Of a stretch of 64,000 nt of DNA, positions 18,064 through 27,257 are shown piece by piece (position 1 is the stretch's first letter; the number at the start of each line of letters is the position of its first letter). The stretch comes from Shewanella zhangzhouensis (GTDB taxonomy: Bacteria; Pseudomonadota; Gammaproteobacteria; Enterobacterales; Shewanellaceae). The translations under genes were made by a program, and so were the position numbers. Below the pieces are notes generated by a model. The model searched no databases and was not told the DNA's origin. It saw nothing but the letters and a program-made list of their open reading frames with translations. Location: NCBI RefSeq assembly GCF_019457615.1, contig NZ_CP080414.1:3098501-3162500 (forward strand). The letters run 5' to 3'.

Positions 18064-18185
18064 TTGTGACGAAACACTCATTAGCAGTAGCTGATTAATA
18101 ACGAGTTAAACTACACAGCTGAAATAATAAGATCAGATTTTTCCGTTTATGCCATCATAGCGGGCTTTTTTGCACATAAATAAAT

Positions 18186-18200
18186 AGAACCACCGGTTCT
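18186..18200. repeat. Inverted repeat AGAACC-ACC-GGTTCT
   Basis: Perfect 6-bp arms with a 3-base spacer lie 250 bases upstream of lldP. It could be a second regulator site; I know of no matching consensus. Confidence 0.4.
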
Positions 18201-18449
18201 TATTACCTAATGCGATAAAGGATGGCAAAACAAAGCCGACGGAGATCACATTCCAGCCAAAAGACGACTGGAGCGAACTCCCAATGCCTGATATTGCTCG
18301 GGGGTTTGTTGTTACCAATGATCTGTATCAAGTTTTTGATCGGCCAAACAACGTTTATTTAGCCATGCAAATCGCCGCGCAAAACAATAATCAGGGCGAT
18401 GGGTCGACAGCGATGTCGGCAACAACACGCAACCAAAGAAGAGGCAATC

Positions 18450-20093
18450 ATGACATTCGTTCAACTTCTCGCCAGCTTGTCACCTGTGATCAGCGTTATG
18501 CTGTTCCTGGTACTGCTCAGGCTCCCTGCATCCAAGGCCATGCCCATTTCGGCGGTGGTCACGGCGCTCGCCGCTATTCTTGTCTGGCAAATGGATACCC
18601 AAATGCTGGCCGCATCCGTGGTAGAGGGCCTGCTGTCAGCCCTGACCCCACTGTCCATCATCTTCGGGGCGGTGTTCCTGCTGAACACCCTCAAGTATTC
18701 CGGTGCCATGGATACCATCCGCGCCGGTTTTACCAATATCAGTGCCGATGCACGGGTACAGGTCATCATCATCTGCTGGCTGTTCGGCGCCTTTATTGAA
18801 GGTTCTGCTGGCTTTGGTACTCCCGCCGCCATTGGCGCGCCCTTGTTGGTGCTGCTGGGCATTCCACCTGTGGCCGCAGCCGTGGTGGCACTGATTGCCG
18901 ACTCGGCCTGTGTGTCTTTCGGTGCCATCGGCTTGCCGGTGCTCTTTGGTATGGAGCAAGGCCTGATTGAAGGCGGTACCAGCATGGCGGCAGCCCAGAT
19001 TGCCGAACATGGCGGCCACTTCAGCGACTATGCCCGCTATATCGCCATGCACATGATAACCATCGACCTCATTACCGGAACCCTGATCCCTCTGGTCATG
19101 GTCAGTGTTCTGACAGGATTCTTTGGTCGTAAGAAGTCCTTTGCCGAAGGCCTCGCCATCTGGAAATTTGCCATCTTTGCCGGCCTTGCCTTTACTGTGC
19201 CTGCGTGGATCATCAACTTTGTCGCCGGTCCCGAGTTTCCTTCGGTAATCGGTGCCCTGATTGGTATGGCGATGGTCATCCCTGTTGCCCGCAAAGGCTG
19301 GCTGCTGCCCAAAACCTCCTGGCACGATTTTGAAGAAACCACCGAGAACGGTAACGATGTCCCCCATACCGAGGTACGTTTCAGTCAGCTGGCTGCCTGG
19401 ACGCCTTACCTCGTGATGGCCGCCCTGCTGGTTGCCAGCCGCACCATAGCGCCACTCAAAGCCTGGCTTGGCAGCTTTAACATCAGCTGGACTCATTTGT
19501 TGGGCACAGATCTGAAAGCCAGTTTTGCGACCCTTTATGCACCTGGCGCCTTCTTTGTGCTGGTGTGTCTGCTGGGTTTTGTGCTGTTCAAAATGCGCTC
19601 TGATGCCATGCGCAACTCTGTGACCGTGTCACTCAAGTCCATGATCCCAACTGTGATTTCTCTTGGTGCCTCTGTGCCCATGGTGAAAATCTTCCTGAAC
19701 TCAGGCGCCAATGAGGCGGGACTCGCCTCCATGCCTGTGGCACTGGCCGATATGCTCGCGGGCTCCATGGGCGCTGTTTGGAACTGGATGGCGCCAGTGG
19801 TCGGTATCTTCGGTGCCTTCCTGTCCGGTAGCGCTACCTTCTCCAACATGATGTTCTCTGGCCTGCAGTACAGCGTGGCCGACAACATCGGCGCCAACCA
19901 CGCGCTGACCCTGGCGCTGCAGGGCATAGGGGCCAACGCCGGTAACATGATGTGCGTAATGAACGTGGTCGCCGCCGCCACTGTGGTGGGCATGGCCGGA
20001 CGTGAGTCAGAAATTATTCGTAAAACCATGCCGGTTGCGCTTGGGTATGCCCTGCTTGCCGGCACCATAGCAACCCTTTGGGGCGGATTCTAA
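18450..20093 (+). CDS. lldP: Lactate permease (LctP/LldP family)
   Basis: This inner-membrane symporter imports lactate with protons (547 aa, about 12-14 hydrophobic segments). It carries the conserved GSAGFGTPAAIGAPLLVLLG and the C-terminal GSATFSNMMFSGLQY stretches of the LctP family. The ATG at 18450 follows AGAAGAGG; a frame opening at 18399 would add 17 polar residues and is less likely. It heads a unit with the D-lactate dehydrogenase gene (89 bases apart) and lldEFG, making a full lactate-utilisation module. Confidence 0.96.
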   Translation: MTFVQLLASLSPVISVMLFLVLLRLPASKAMPISAVVTALAAILVWQMDTQMLAASVVEGLLSALTPLSIIFGAVFLLNTLKYSGAMDTIRAGFTNISADARVQVIIICWLFGAFIEGSAGFGTPAAIGAPLLVLLGIPPVAAAVVALIADSACVSFGAIGLPVLFGMEQGLIEGGTSMAAAQIAEHGGHFSDYARYIAMHMITIDLITGTLIPLVMVSVLTGFFGRKKSFAEGLAIWKFAIFAGLAFTVPAWIINFVAGPEFPSVIGALIGMAMVIPVARKGWLLPKTSWHDFEETTENGNDVPHTEVRFSQLAAWTPYLVMAALLVASRTIAPLKAWLGSFNISWTHLLGTDLKASFATLYAPGAFFVLVCLLGFVLFKMRSDAMRNSVTVSLKSMIPTVISLGASVPMVKIFLNSGANEAGLASMPVALADMLAGSMGAVWNWMAPVVGIFGAFLSGSATFSNMMFSGLQYSVADNIGANHALTLALQGIGANAGNMMCVMNVVAAATVVGMAGRESEIIRKTMPVALGYALLAGTIATLWGGF

Positions 20094-20182
20094 TCCCGCT
20101 GAAGTCATAAGGGGCCAGCCTGGTTTGGCTGGCCCAATGGATTGACGACTCCAACTTGAGTCACCTGTGTAGAGAGCAAACT

Positions 20183-22990
20183 ATGTCTGTCGATTACAAA
20201 GCGGTTATCGAGGCGCTCAAAAGCCGTTTGGGCCCCCAAGCAGTCAGTGACGATCCCGTCAGGCGTTTCGCCTGGTCAACGGACGCCAGCTATTTTCGTA
20301 TTGTTCCCGAGGTAGTCGTGCATGCCGACTCCCTCGATGAGGTACAGCAGACTCTGGCTATCGCCAGAGACCATGGCGCTCCTGTCACCTTCCGCGCCGC
20401 CGGTACCAGTCTGTCTGGCCAGGCCATTGGCCCTGGCATACTGTTGATGCTCGGCCATGATGGCTTTCGTCAGCTTAACGTCAGCAGCGATGGCACCAAG
20501 GTGAGCCTTGGCGCGGCTGTGATTGGCGCCGACGCCAACGCCGCACTGAAGGCACTGAACAAAAAAATCGGACCGGACCCGGCAACCCTGGCATCGGCCA
20601 TGATTGGTGGCATCGTCAATAACAATGCCTCCGGCATGTGCTGCGGCACCGCACAAAACAGTTATCAGACTATAGACTCTCTGCGCATGGTGTTGGCAGA
20701 TGGCACTGTGCTGGACACGGGCTCTGACGCCTCCAGGCAGGCCTTTGAGCAAAGCCACGGCGCCCTGCTGAACGACCTGAGCAACCTTGCCGCCATGGTC
20801 AAAGCCAATCACGGCCTGGCCGCGCGGATCCGTAAAAAGTACGCCATCAAAAACACCACAGGTTACAGCCTTAATGCCCTGGTGGATTTCAGCTGCCCCT
20901 TCGACATCATCAATCACCTGATGGTGGGCAGCGAGGGTACGCTGGGCTTTGTCGAGCAGGTCACCTATCACACTGTGGATGAGGCCCGCTTTAAAGCATC
21001 GGCCATGGCGGTGTTTTTCTCTATGGAAGAGGCGGCCAGTGCCATTCCCTTCCTGATTGGCAAGAGCGTGGCGGCTGCAGAGCTGCTTGACTGGGCATCC
21101 ATTCGTGCCGTCACCGGGAAAAAAGGCATGCCGGACTGGCTCTCAAGCCTGCCCGAAGGCGCAGCCATTTTGCTGATTGAATCCCGCGCTGCGGATGCAG
21201 ATACGCTTCAGGCCTATACCGAAGAAGTGATTGGCAAGATTGCCCATATCCCCACCGAACGCCCCATAGTGTTCAGTACCGATCCGGCCGTCTACAGCAA
21301 GTACTGGGCGATGCGCTCAGGGCTCTTTCCCATCATCGGTGGCGAGCGTCCAAAGGGCAGCTCCGTCATCATTGAGGATGTGGCCTTTGAGGTGCAGCAT
21401 CTGGCGGCAGCCGCCAAAGACCTCACTGCGCTGTTCCACGAGCACGGCTATCCGGAAGGCGTGATCTACGGTCACGCTCTGGCAGGTAACTTCCACTTTA
21501 TCATCACCCCCACCTTTGCCAGCCAGGGCGATATCGACCGCTTCCACGGCTTTATGCAGGCGGTGGCGGAAATGGTGATCAACAAGTACGACGGCTCCAT
21601 GAAGGCCGAGCACGGTACAGGCCGTGCGGTAGCCCCCTTTGTGGAAATGGAATGGGGCAGCGAAGCCTACACCCTGATGAAGAGCATCAAGTCGCTGTTT
21701 GACCCAAGCGGCCTGTTAAACCCCGGCGTGATCCTTAACGACGATGCCACTGTCCACGTGAAAAACATCAAGCCCTGCCCCGTGGTAGACGACCTGGTGG
21801 ACAAGTGTATCGAGTGTGGATTCTGCGAAAAAACCTGCCCGACCTCAGCACTGAACCTGACCCCAAGACAGCGTATTGCTACCCTGAGGGAAATCAGTCG
21901 CCTCGAGGCCAGCGGAGATGAGGAAGCCGCCAGCCGCATGCGGGATGCCGCCAAGTACGACGTGGTGGACACCTGCGCCGCCTGTCAGCTATGTACCATC
22001 GCCTGCCCGGTGGACAACAGCATGGGCCAACTGGTGCGTAAGCTCAGAACCCCCTATATCAGCACCACAGAGCAAAAGGTGCTGGACTTCCAGGCCAAGC
22101 ACTTTGGCGCCGTTAACCAGGTAATAAGCACAGGCTTTGATACCCTGGGCGTTATTCACAAACTCACCGGCGATACAGTCACCTCGGCACTGATGAAAGT
22201 GGGCCGCATGGTGTCCAAGGAAGTGCCTTACTGGGATCCGAGTTTCCCCAAAGGTGGGGCTTTGCCAAAACTGCCACCTCACAAGGTTGGCCAGGAAACC
22301 CTGGTGTACTTCCCGGCTTGTGGTGGCCGCACCTTTGGCCCCACGCCCCTGGACAAGGACAAGCGTCCGCTGCCGGAGGTTGTGGTGCAGGTGCTCGAGC
22401 GCGCCGGCTACAACGTGGTGATCCCCGAACATACCCGCAGCCTCTGCTGTGGCCAGATGTGGGAATCCAAGGGCGATTTCAAGAATGCCGATGGTAAACG
22501 CCGGGAGCTCATTGAGGCGCTCAAGGCCAAGTCGGAAAACGGTAAGCTCAAGGTGGTGGTGGATGCCCTGTCCTGTACCAAGCGTACTCTGGGTGGCGAT
22601 CCGGACGTGGAAATCCTCGATCTGGTGGAGTTCCTGCACGATGACGTCCTGTCACGGCTGAGCATCCGCCAAAAGCCGCTGGTCACCCTGCACCTGGGTT
22701 GCAGTGCCCGCCATCTCAAGGTAGAAGCCAAGATGCAGGCCATTGCCGATACCTGCGCCAAAGAGGTGCACAAACCAGCAGGTATTGAGTGTTGCGGCTA
22801 TGCCGGTGAAAAGGGCCTCTACAAGCCTGAAATCAATGCATCGGCGCTGAGAAACATCAAAAAGCTGCTGCCCGCTGCAGCCACCGAAGGCTACTATGCC
22901 AACCGTATGTGCGAGGTGGGCCTGTCGAAACACAGTGGTATTTCTTACCGCCACCTGGTGTATCTGCTGGAAGAATGCAGCCGCGGATAA
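20183..22990 (+). CDS. dld-II: FAD/Fe-S D-lactate dehydrogenase (Dld-II type)
   Basis: This protein oxidises D-lactate to pyruvate and passes electrons to the quinone pool (935 aa, peripheral to the inner membrane). The N-terminal FAD-binding domain (about 30-260) has PVTFRAAGTSLSGQAIGPG, followed by the FAD-oxidase C domain. Two ferredoxin-type clusters follow, CIECGFCEKTCPTSAL and CAACQLCTIACPVD. The C-terminus has two CCG-type cysteine segments, LCCGQMWESKG and ECCGYAGEKG. This matches the Shewanella Dld-II described for lactate growth and is unlike the shorter E. coli Dld. GAGAG precedes the ATG at 20183. A terminator follows. Confidence 0.94.
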   Translation: MSVDYKAVIEALKSRLGPQAVSDDPVRRFAWSTDASYFRIVPEVVVHADSLDEVQQTLAIARDHGAPVTFRAAGTSLSGQAIGPGILLMLGHDGFRQLNVSSDGTKVSLGAAVIGADANAALKALNKKIGPDPATLASAMIGGIVNNNASGMCCGTAQNSYQTIDSLRMVLADGTVLDTGSDASRQAFEQSHGALLNDLSNLAAMVKANHGLAARIRKKYAIKNTTGYSLNALVDFSCPFDIINHLMVGSEGTLGFVEQVTYHTVDEARFKASAMAVFFSMEEAASAIPFLIGKSVAAAELLDWASIRAVTGKKGMPDWLSSLPEGAAILLIESRAADADTLQAYTEEVIGKIAHIPTERPIVFSTDPAVYSKYWAMRSGLFPIIGGERPKGSSVIIEDVAFEVQHLAAAAKDLTALFHEHGYPEGVIYGHALAGNFHFIITPTFASQGDIDRFHGFMQAVAEMVINKYDGSMKAEHGTGRAVAPFVEMEWGSEAYTLMKSIKSLFDPSGLLNPGVILNDDATVHVKNIKPCPVVDDLVDKCIECGFCEKTCPTSALNLTPRQRIATLREISRLEASGDEEAASRMRDAAKYDVVDTCAACQLCTIACPVDNSMGQLVRKLRTPYISTTEQKVLDFQAKHFGAVNQVISTGFDTLGVIHKLTGDTVTSALMKVGRMVSKEVPYWDPSFPKGGALPKLPPHKVGQETLVYFPACGGRTFGPTPLDKDKRPLPEVVVQVLERAGYNVVIPEHTRSLCCGQMWESKGDFKNADGKRRELIEALKAKSENGKLKVVVDALSCTKRTLGGDPDVEILDLVEFLHDDVLSRLSIRQKPLVTLHLGCSARHLKVEAKMQAIADTCAKEVHKPAGIECCGYAGEKGLYKPEINASALRNIKKLLPAAATEGYYANRMCEVGLSKHSGISYRHLVYLLEECSRG

Positions 22991-23019
22991 ACAGCGGTAA
23001 ATCTGAATATCTCCATTAC

Positions 23020-23051
23020 AAAAAGCCGTCAATACGACGGCTTTTTTATTT
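23020..23051 (+). terminator. Terminator between dld-II and lldE
   Basis: AAAAGCCGTC-AATAC-GACGGCTTTTTTATT is a compact hairpin with a T run. It implies lldEFG also needs its own promoter. Confidence 0.9.
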
Positions 23052-23063
23052 AAATAACATGAC

Positions 23064-23181
23064 GTTGCAATATTTGCATTTTTGCAAAAAAGCGCCATCG
23101 CATTTACTGAATTACCACTATTTTATTAGGGGCATTAGGCCTATAGTGAAATGCCATAACAGGTATGCCTTAAAGGCATAC
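23064..23181. promoter_or_regulatory. Palindrome-rich regulatory region upstream of lldEFG
   Basis: Three TTGCA elements lie 8-9 bases apart (23065, 23074, 23082), two of them inside the palindrome TTTGCA-TTTT-TGCAAA (23073-23088). GGCATT and AATGCC form a spaced inverted repeat (23131-23155). GTATGCCTT-A-AAGGCATAC (23163-23181) is a perfect 19-bp palindrome ending 37 bases before the lldE start. These lie just after a terminator, so they probably control a separate lldEFG promoter. Which proteins bind is unknown. Confidence 0.55.
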
Positions 23182-23218
23182 TATTCTTTGCATGTCGGCA
23201 CACATGGGACAATCAACG

Positions 23219-23962
23219 ATGAAAATAGCCCTCTTCACGCCTTGCCTGGTAAACCAGATGATGCCCGAGGTGGCCATTGCCACGCTCTCGCTGCTGGAAA
23301 AACTCGGCCATCAGGTCATCTTCCCCCAGGGGCAAACCTGCTGCGGTCAGCCAATGACCAACTCTGGTTGCTTTAACGAAGCCAAAAACACCACCCTGAA
23401 ACTGCTCAATGCCTTCAAGGGCGTGGAGTGTGATGCCATCGTCTGCCCGGCAGCCTCCTGCCTGGTGGCGGCCAAGGAAAACTTTCACGAGTTCGACAAG
23501 AGCCCCGAAGCCCAGGCCGTTATCGACAAGCTCTACGAGCTGACCGAGTTTTTACACGACGTGGCCCCTGTGACGCAGTTTAACCGTCCGGTTCCCAAAA
23601 AACTCAGCCTGCAACTGTCCTGCCACGGCATCCGAATGCTGGATCTGGCGGCGCCGAGTGAATACATGGGCCCACGTTACAACAAGATGGAAGCCTTGCT
23701 GTCGCGCATCGACGGCGTAAAGATTTGCTACCCCGAGCGTCTGGATGAATGCTGTGGCTTTGGCGGTACTTTCAGTGTCGATGAAGGCGCTGTATCGGCC
23801 AAAATGGGCAAAGACAAGGCCCAGGCCCACGCCAACACCGGAGCTGACTATGTGGTGGGTTTTGACCCCAGTTGCCTGATGCACCTGGACGGTACCATTC
23901 GCCGCAGACAATTGCCCATCGAGACCCGCCATCTGGCGCAAATTCTCAACGACGCTCTGTAA
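23219..23962 (+). CDS. lldE: L-lactate dehydrogenase complex subunit LldE (LutA-like)
   Basis: LldE is the CCG-domain subunit of the three-part LldEFG/LutABC L-lactate oxidase (247 aa). Two cysteine-rich repeats are visible: TCCGQPMTNSG with CPAASC in the first half, and DECCGFGGTFSVDEGAVS with GFDPSCLMHLDG in the second. They are predicted to bind Fe-S clusters. The ATG at 23219 aligns with LutA/LldE starts (MKIALFTPCLVNQMMP); two upstream in-frame ATGs would add only nine poorly conserved residues. Its stop lies 13 bases before lldF. Confidence 0.95.
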   Translation: MKIALFTPCLVNQMMPEVAIATLSLLEKLGHQVIFPQGQTCCGQPMTNSGCFNEAKNTTLKLLNAFKGVECDAIVCPAASCLVAAKENFHEFDKSPEAQAVIDKLYELTEFLHDVAPVTQFNRPVPKKLSLQLSCHGIRMLDLAAPSEYMGPRYNKMEALLSRIDGVKICYPERLDECCGFGGTFSVDEGAVSAKMGKDKAQAHANTGADYVVGFDPSCLMHLDGTIRRRQLPIETRHLAQILNDAL

Positions 23963-23975
23963 CAGGGGAAACCGC

Positions 23976-25376
23976 ATGCAAAAAGTCATTCAGACCCATG
24001 CCAAAGCCGCCGACATTTTTTGCCGCGACGAAAGCCGCGTAGATTGGCACTCCAAAGCCCTGTGGGTACTCAGGGAAAAACGCGACAGAGCCGCCTCCAG
24101 CCTGCCGGAATGGGAAACCTTGCGCGCCCTTGGCTCCCAGATAAAACTCCATACCTTGAGGGAGCTGCCAAGCTATCTCGAGGCCTTTGAAGCCAAGTGC
24201 CTCTCCCAGGGCGTACAGGTGCACTGGGCCAAAGATGGCGCCGAGCACAATCGCATAGTGCACGAAATTCTCTCCCGCCATGGCGTGAAAAAGCTGGTGA
24301 AGTCCAAGTCCATGCTTACCGAAGAGTGCCACCTCAATCCATTCCTTGAGGGAAAAGGCATTGAGGTGATAGATACGGACTTGGGTGAGCGTATTATTCA
24401 GCTCAATCACCAGCCGCCTTCCCACATTGTTGTGCCCGCCATTCACATGAAAAAAGAAGAAGTGGGTGACCTCTTCCACGAAAAGCTCGGCACACCAAAG
24501 GGTGAGAGCGACCCGACCCGGTTGACCCGCGCCGCCCGTGCGCACCTGCGTGAACAATTCCTCAGCGCAGATGCTGCTATGACAGGGGTTAACATGGCCG
24601 TTGCCAGTGAAGGGGCCGTGATTGTTTGTACCAACGAGGGCAACGCCGACATGGGCGCCAACCTGCCCAAGCTACAGTTGCATTCCATGGGCATAGATAA
24701 AATCGTGCCGGATCTCGACAGTGCCGCCGTGCTCCTGCGAATGCTGGCCCGCAATGCCACCGGTCAGCCCATCACCACTTATTCCAGCCTGTACCGTACT
24801 CCCAAGCCCGGTGGCGAAATGCACGTCATCATTGTGGATAACGGCCGCAGCGACATGATGCGTGACAAACTGCTGGGTGAAGCCCTCAAGTGCATCCGCT
24901 GTGGTGGTTGCCTCAATACCTGCCCCGTGTATCGTCGCAGTGGCGGCTACAGCTATGGCCATACCATCCCCGGTCCCATCGGCATTGCCGTGGGCGCCGA
25001 CGAAGATAGCACCCATTCCAGCCCCTGGGCCTGTACCCTGTGTGGCTCCTGCAGCTTTGTCTGCCCCACCAAGGTGCCGCTGGATAAAATCATCTTCCAC
25101 CGCCGCAGGCTCTACGCCGAGCGCAAGAGTTTACCCTATGGCAAGTCAGGTTATATGCCACTGGTGGGCCGCTTTATGGCCAGTCCCTTGCTGCTGGATA
25201 CCGGCATGGCAGCGGCACGTGTTGCACTGAAAATTCTGCCACACAGCCTGCTTAAACCCATGAGCGGTGCATGGGGTAAATACCGCGAACTGCCTGCTGC
25301 GCCCGGCTCCAGCTTCGAAGGCTGGGTGAAAAAGAACAGACCCGAACTGTTGGTGAAGTCAAAGGGGGAGAAATAA
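23976..25376 (+). CDS. lldF: L-lactate dehydrogenase complex iron-sulfur subunit LldF (LutB-like)
   Basis: LldF is the 466-aa subunit of the L-lactate oxidase. Residues about 60-300 form the LUD domain shared with LldG. Two [4Fe-4S] motifs follow, CIRCGGCLNTCPVYRRSGG and CTLCGSCSFVCPTKVP, and a C-terminal membrane-proximal region ends KKNRPELLVKSK. AGGGGAAACC precedes the ATG. It is separated by a single base from lldG and by 13 bases from lldE, so the three are one operon. Confidence 0.96.
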   Translation: MQKVIQTHAKAADIFCRDESRVDWHSKALWVLREKRDRAASSLPEWETLRALGSQIKLHTLRELPSYLEAFEAKCLSQGVQVHWAKDGAEHNRIVHEILSRHGVKKLVKSKSMLTEECHLNPFLEGKGIEVIDTDLGERIIQLNHQPPSHIVVPAIHMKKEEVGDLFHEKLGTPKGESDPTRLTRAARAHLREQFLSADAAMTGVNMAVASEGAVIVCTNEGNADMGANLPKLQLHSMGIDKIVPDLDSAAVLLRMLARNATGQPITTYSSLYRTPKPGGEMHVIIVDNGRSDMMRDKLLGEALKCIRCGGCLNTCPVYRRSGGYSYGHTIPGPIGIAVGADEDSTHSSPWACTLCGSCSFVCPTKVPLDKIIFHRRRLYAERKSLPYGKSGYMPLVGRFMASPLLLDTGMAAARVALKILPHSLLKPMSGAWGKYRELPAAPGSSFEGWVKKNRPELLVKSKGEK

Positions 25377-25377
25377 G

Positions 25378-25947
25378 ATGTCCAAACAAGCGATTCTCGA
25401 GGCCCTGAAATCCTCCGCCATGGAAAAAGTGGCCATGCCAACCATAGACATAGCGCCGGTAACAACCGACCTTAAGGCCTACCTGGCCCAGAGTCTGGCT
25501 ACCGTAGCCGGACGTCTGGAAGATGGTGGTATGGCCGCGCTGAATGCCCGGGTTGAAGAGCTGATGTCCGGCGGTAACAAGGTACTGTCTACCCTGGCAG
25601 ACATACCGGGTAACCATAAGGGCGCCGACGACCCACACGGCCTCGCCGATGTCGACTTTGCCGTGATAAAAGGTGAGTTCGCCGTTGCCGAAAATGGCGC
25701 CGTCTGGGTAGCGGAAACGGCGCTGAGTCAGCGTATCGCGCCCTTTATCTGCGAAAACCTGCTGCTGGTGGTGGAAAAGGATGCCATAGTCGCCAATATG
25801 CATGAGGCCATGACCCATCTTGGCAAATTGGATGCATCCCTGGGGTTTGGGGTATTTATTGCCGGTCCCTCCAAAACGGCCGACATTGAGCAGGCCCTGG
25901 TAGTGGGTGCTCACGGCGCCTGCAGCCTGAGCCTTTACCTGGTGTAG
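25378..25947 (+). CDS. lldG: L-lactate dehydrogenase complex subunit LldG (LutC-like)
   Basis: LldG is the third subunit of the LldEFG L-lactate oxidase (189 aa). It is a LUD-domain protein, with the conserved strands VDFAVIKGEFAVAENGAVWV and the ending IAGPSKTADIEQALVVGAHG. It starts one base after the lldF stop, with AGGGGGAG inside the end of lldF as its ribosome binding site. A bidirectional terminator closes the lactate unit. Confidence 0.95.
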   Translation: MSKQAILEALKSSAMEKVAMPTIDIAPVTTDLKAYLAQSLATVAGRLEDGGMAALNARVEELMSGGNKVLSTLADIPGNHKGADDPHGLADVDFAVIKGEFAVAENGAVWVAETALSQRIAPFICENLLLVVEKDAIVANMHEAMTHLGKLDASLGFGVFIAGPSKTADIEQALVVGAHGACSLSLYLV

Positions 25948-25965
25948 TGGCCACTTCCTATGCCA

Positions 25966-25999
25966 ATAAAAAACGCCGCTTTTATGCGGCGTTTTTATT
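25966..25999. terminator. Bidirectional terminator after lldG
   Basis: AAAAACGCCGC-TTTTAT-GCGGCGTTTTT lies between the convergent lldG and TonB-domain genes. Confidence 0.92.
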
Positions 26000-26003
26000 G
26001 ATG

Positions 26004-27089
26004 TTATCGCTCTACCCGAAAGTCCAGCCTGACTGAGCTTTCTGCTTTCACCGGCTTGCCATCTTCAAACTTGGGGGCATAACGCCAGGCGCTGAGAGCC
26101 TCCATTGAGGCCTTCTCAAAACCCTTGCCGCCTTCTGAGTCGAGCACCTTGGGATCGCGAACCATACCCATTTCATCTACCGTAAAGCTGATTTCAGCCC
26201 AGCCACTCTTGCCGCGTCTGACAAGCTCCATTGGATACTCAGGATTCTTACGGAACAGCGGCGTCTGCTCTTGATTGTCATCCCAGGGCTTCATGCTGCC
26301 AATGGCAATGCAATGCTCAGTGGAAAGATCAGATTTGCCCATGCGCTCATACAGCTCAACCAGACGACTGTGGGCGCCCAGGGCATAGGGATGGGCATAG
26401 TCAAATATTTTATATTGCTCAATAACTTCGAGAAACAGAGGCTCGGCTTTTTGGTATTTACCATTGCCCATATGAGCACCGGCCAGCATGTAGGTCGCTT
26501 CAAGGCGCACGGCACTGTTGGCGGGGTGGTTTTCAACAAAATATTCATGAGCATCACGGATATAACCATACACTGCTGACGTGTAATACTCAGTTCTCGA
26601 CAGCCGCTTGTAAGCGTTCATGCGGGTGTAGGCAAGCAAATCCGCCTTTCCAGACGCTTTGGCAAGCTTCAGTGCACGCTGATAGGCGTTTTTTGCGGTT
26701 TTACTGTCTTCAGTCACATCACCAAGCACAATGAGAGGCTCAATCAGATCTGCGGCATTCTCGCCAAATCGCGCTTCATAGCTCGTCAGGCTGAGTGTCG
26801 CAATCTCAGTGGCACGCTGACGATTGACCGCAAAATCACCCGAATTGTCTTTTCTGAGCGCCTTGGCCAGATTGAGGCCCAGATTGGCGTAATCCACACT
26901 GTCTTTACCAAATTTCGCCTCCCCAAGAACATAGGCCTTGTCGGCAAAACTGCGCGCATCAATGTGGTTGCCGCTTTCCCAAGCCTGTTGGTAACTGCGG
27001 TAGACATCAGAAAACTCGTCGGCTAAAACCTGGGGCGAAACAGCATGGAGGGCAAGTAGAAGCGGGGCAATTTTCCCTATTGTTTTCAT
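26004..27089 (-). CDS. Exported protein with TPR-like repeats and TonB C-terminal domain (copy 1)
   Basis: This 361-aa protein starts at ATG 27089 after AGGAAA. Residues 1-23 are a signal peptide ending VLA. The body (about 25-260) is helical and repeat-like, as in TPR proteins (EFSDVYRSYQQAWESG; YQRALKLAKASGKADLLAYTRMNAYKRL). The last 75 residues match the TonB C-terminal domain: GWAEISFTVDEMGMVRDPKV and MEALSAWRYAPKFEDGKPV. Unlike true TonB it appears to lack a retained N-terminal membrane anchor and a Pro-rich spacer, so it should be soluble in the periplasm. No function is known to me. It diverges from a paralogue of identical length. Confidence 0.85.
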   Translation of the reverse strand: MKTIGKIAPLLLALHAVSPQVLADEFSDVYRSYQQAWESGNHIDARSFADKAYVLGEAKFGKDSVDYANLGLNLAKALRKDNSGDFAVNRQRATEIATLSLTSYEARFGENAADLIEPLIVLGDVTEDSKTAKNAYQRALKLAKASGKADLLAYTRMNAYKRLSRTEYYTSAVYGYIRDAHEYFVENHPANSAVRLEATYMLAGAHMGNGKYQKAEPLFLEVIEQYKIFDYAHPYALGAHSRLVELYERMGKSDLSTEHCIAIGSMKPWDDNQEQTPLFRKNPEYPMELVRRGKSGWAEISFTVDEMGMVRDPKVLDSEGGKGFEKASMEALSAWRYAPKFEDGKPVKAESSVRLDFRVER

Positions 27090-27257
27090 TGTAATAATTT
27101 CCTTTTACCAGTTTCACTACAACACAGCGTTGGAAACTATCACAATCTCCACCGGCTACCAACCAACAATAGCCTGAGTCGTTGAATTGGTTGCAAATTT
27201 GTAATAATTGCGTTAATTTTCAGGCGATATCAATGGGTGATTAAAGGAATAAATATA

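Larger units (their letters stand above)
17877..18449. other. Long regulatory/leader region upstream of the lactate permease
   Basis: This 573-base stretch is AT-rich compared with its neighbours. It contains a PdhR/LldR-like operator (18046-18063) and an AGAACC-ACC-GGTTCT inverted repeat (18186-18200). Open frames that enter it (for example from 18284) have no ribosome binding site, overlap lldP out of frame, and show no family resemblance, so I treat them as non-coding. The lldP transcript may have a long 5' leader. Confidence 0.6.

Noticed and set aside
18063..18085. CRP-like TGTGA site upstream of lldP
   Set aside because: TGTGA is present but the other half-site does not match TCACA at the right spacing.
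18284..18799. Open frame of 171 codons overlapping the start of lldP
   Set aside because: It has no ribosome binding site, composition unlike genes, and most of it is lldP read in another frame.
18450..25947. The lactate cluster as a novel system
   Set aside because: lldP, Dld-II and LldEFG are already described for Shewanella lactate growth; only the regulatory DNA is worth pursuing.
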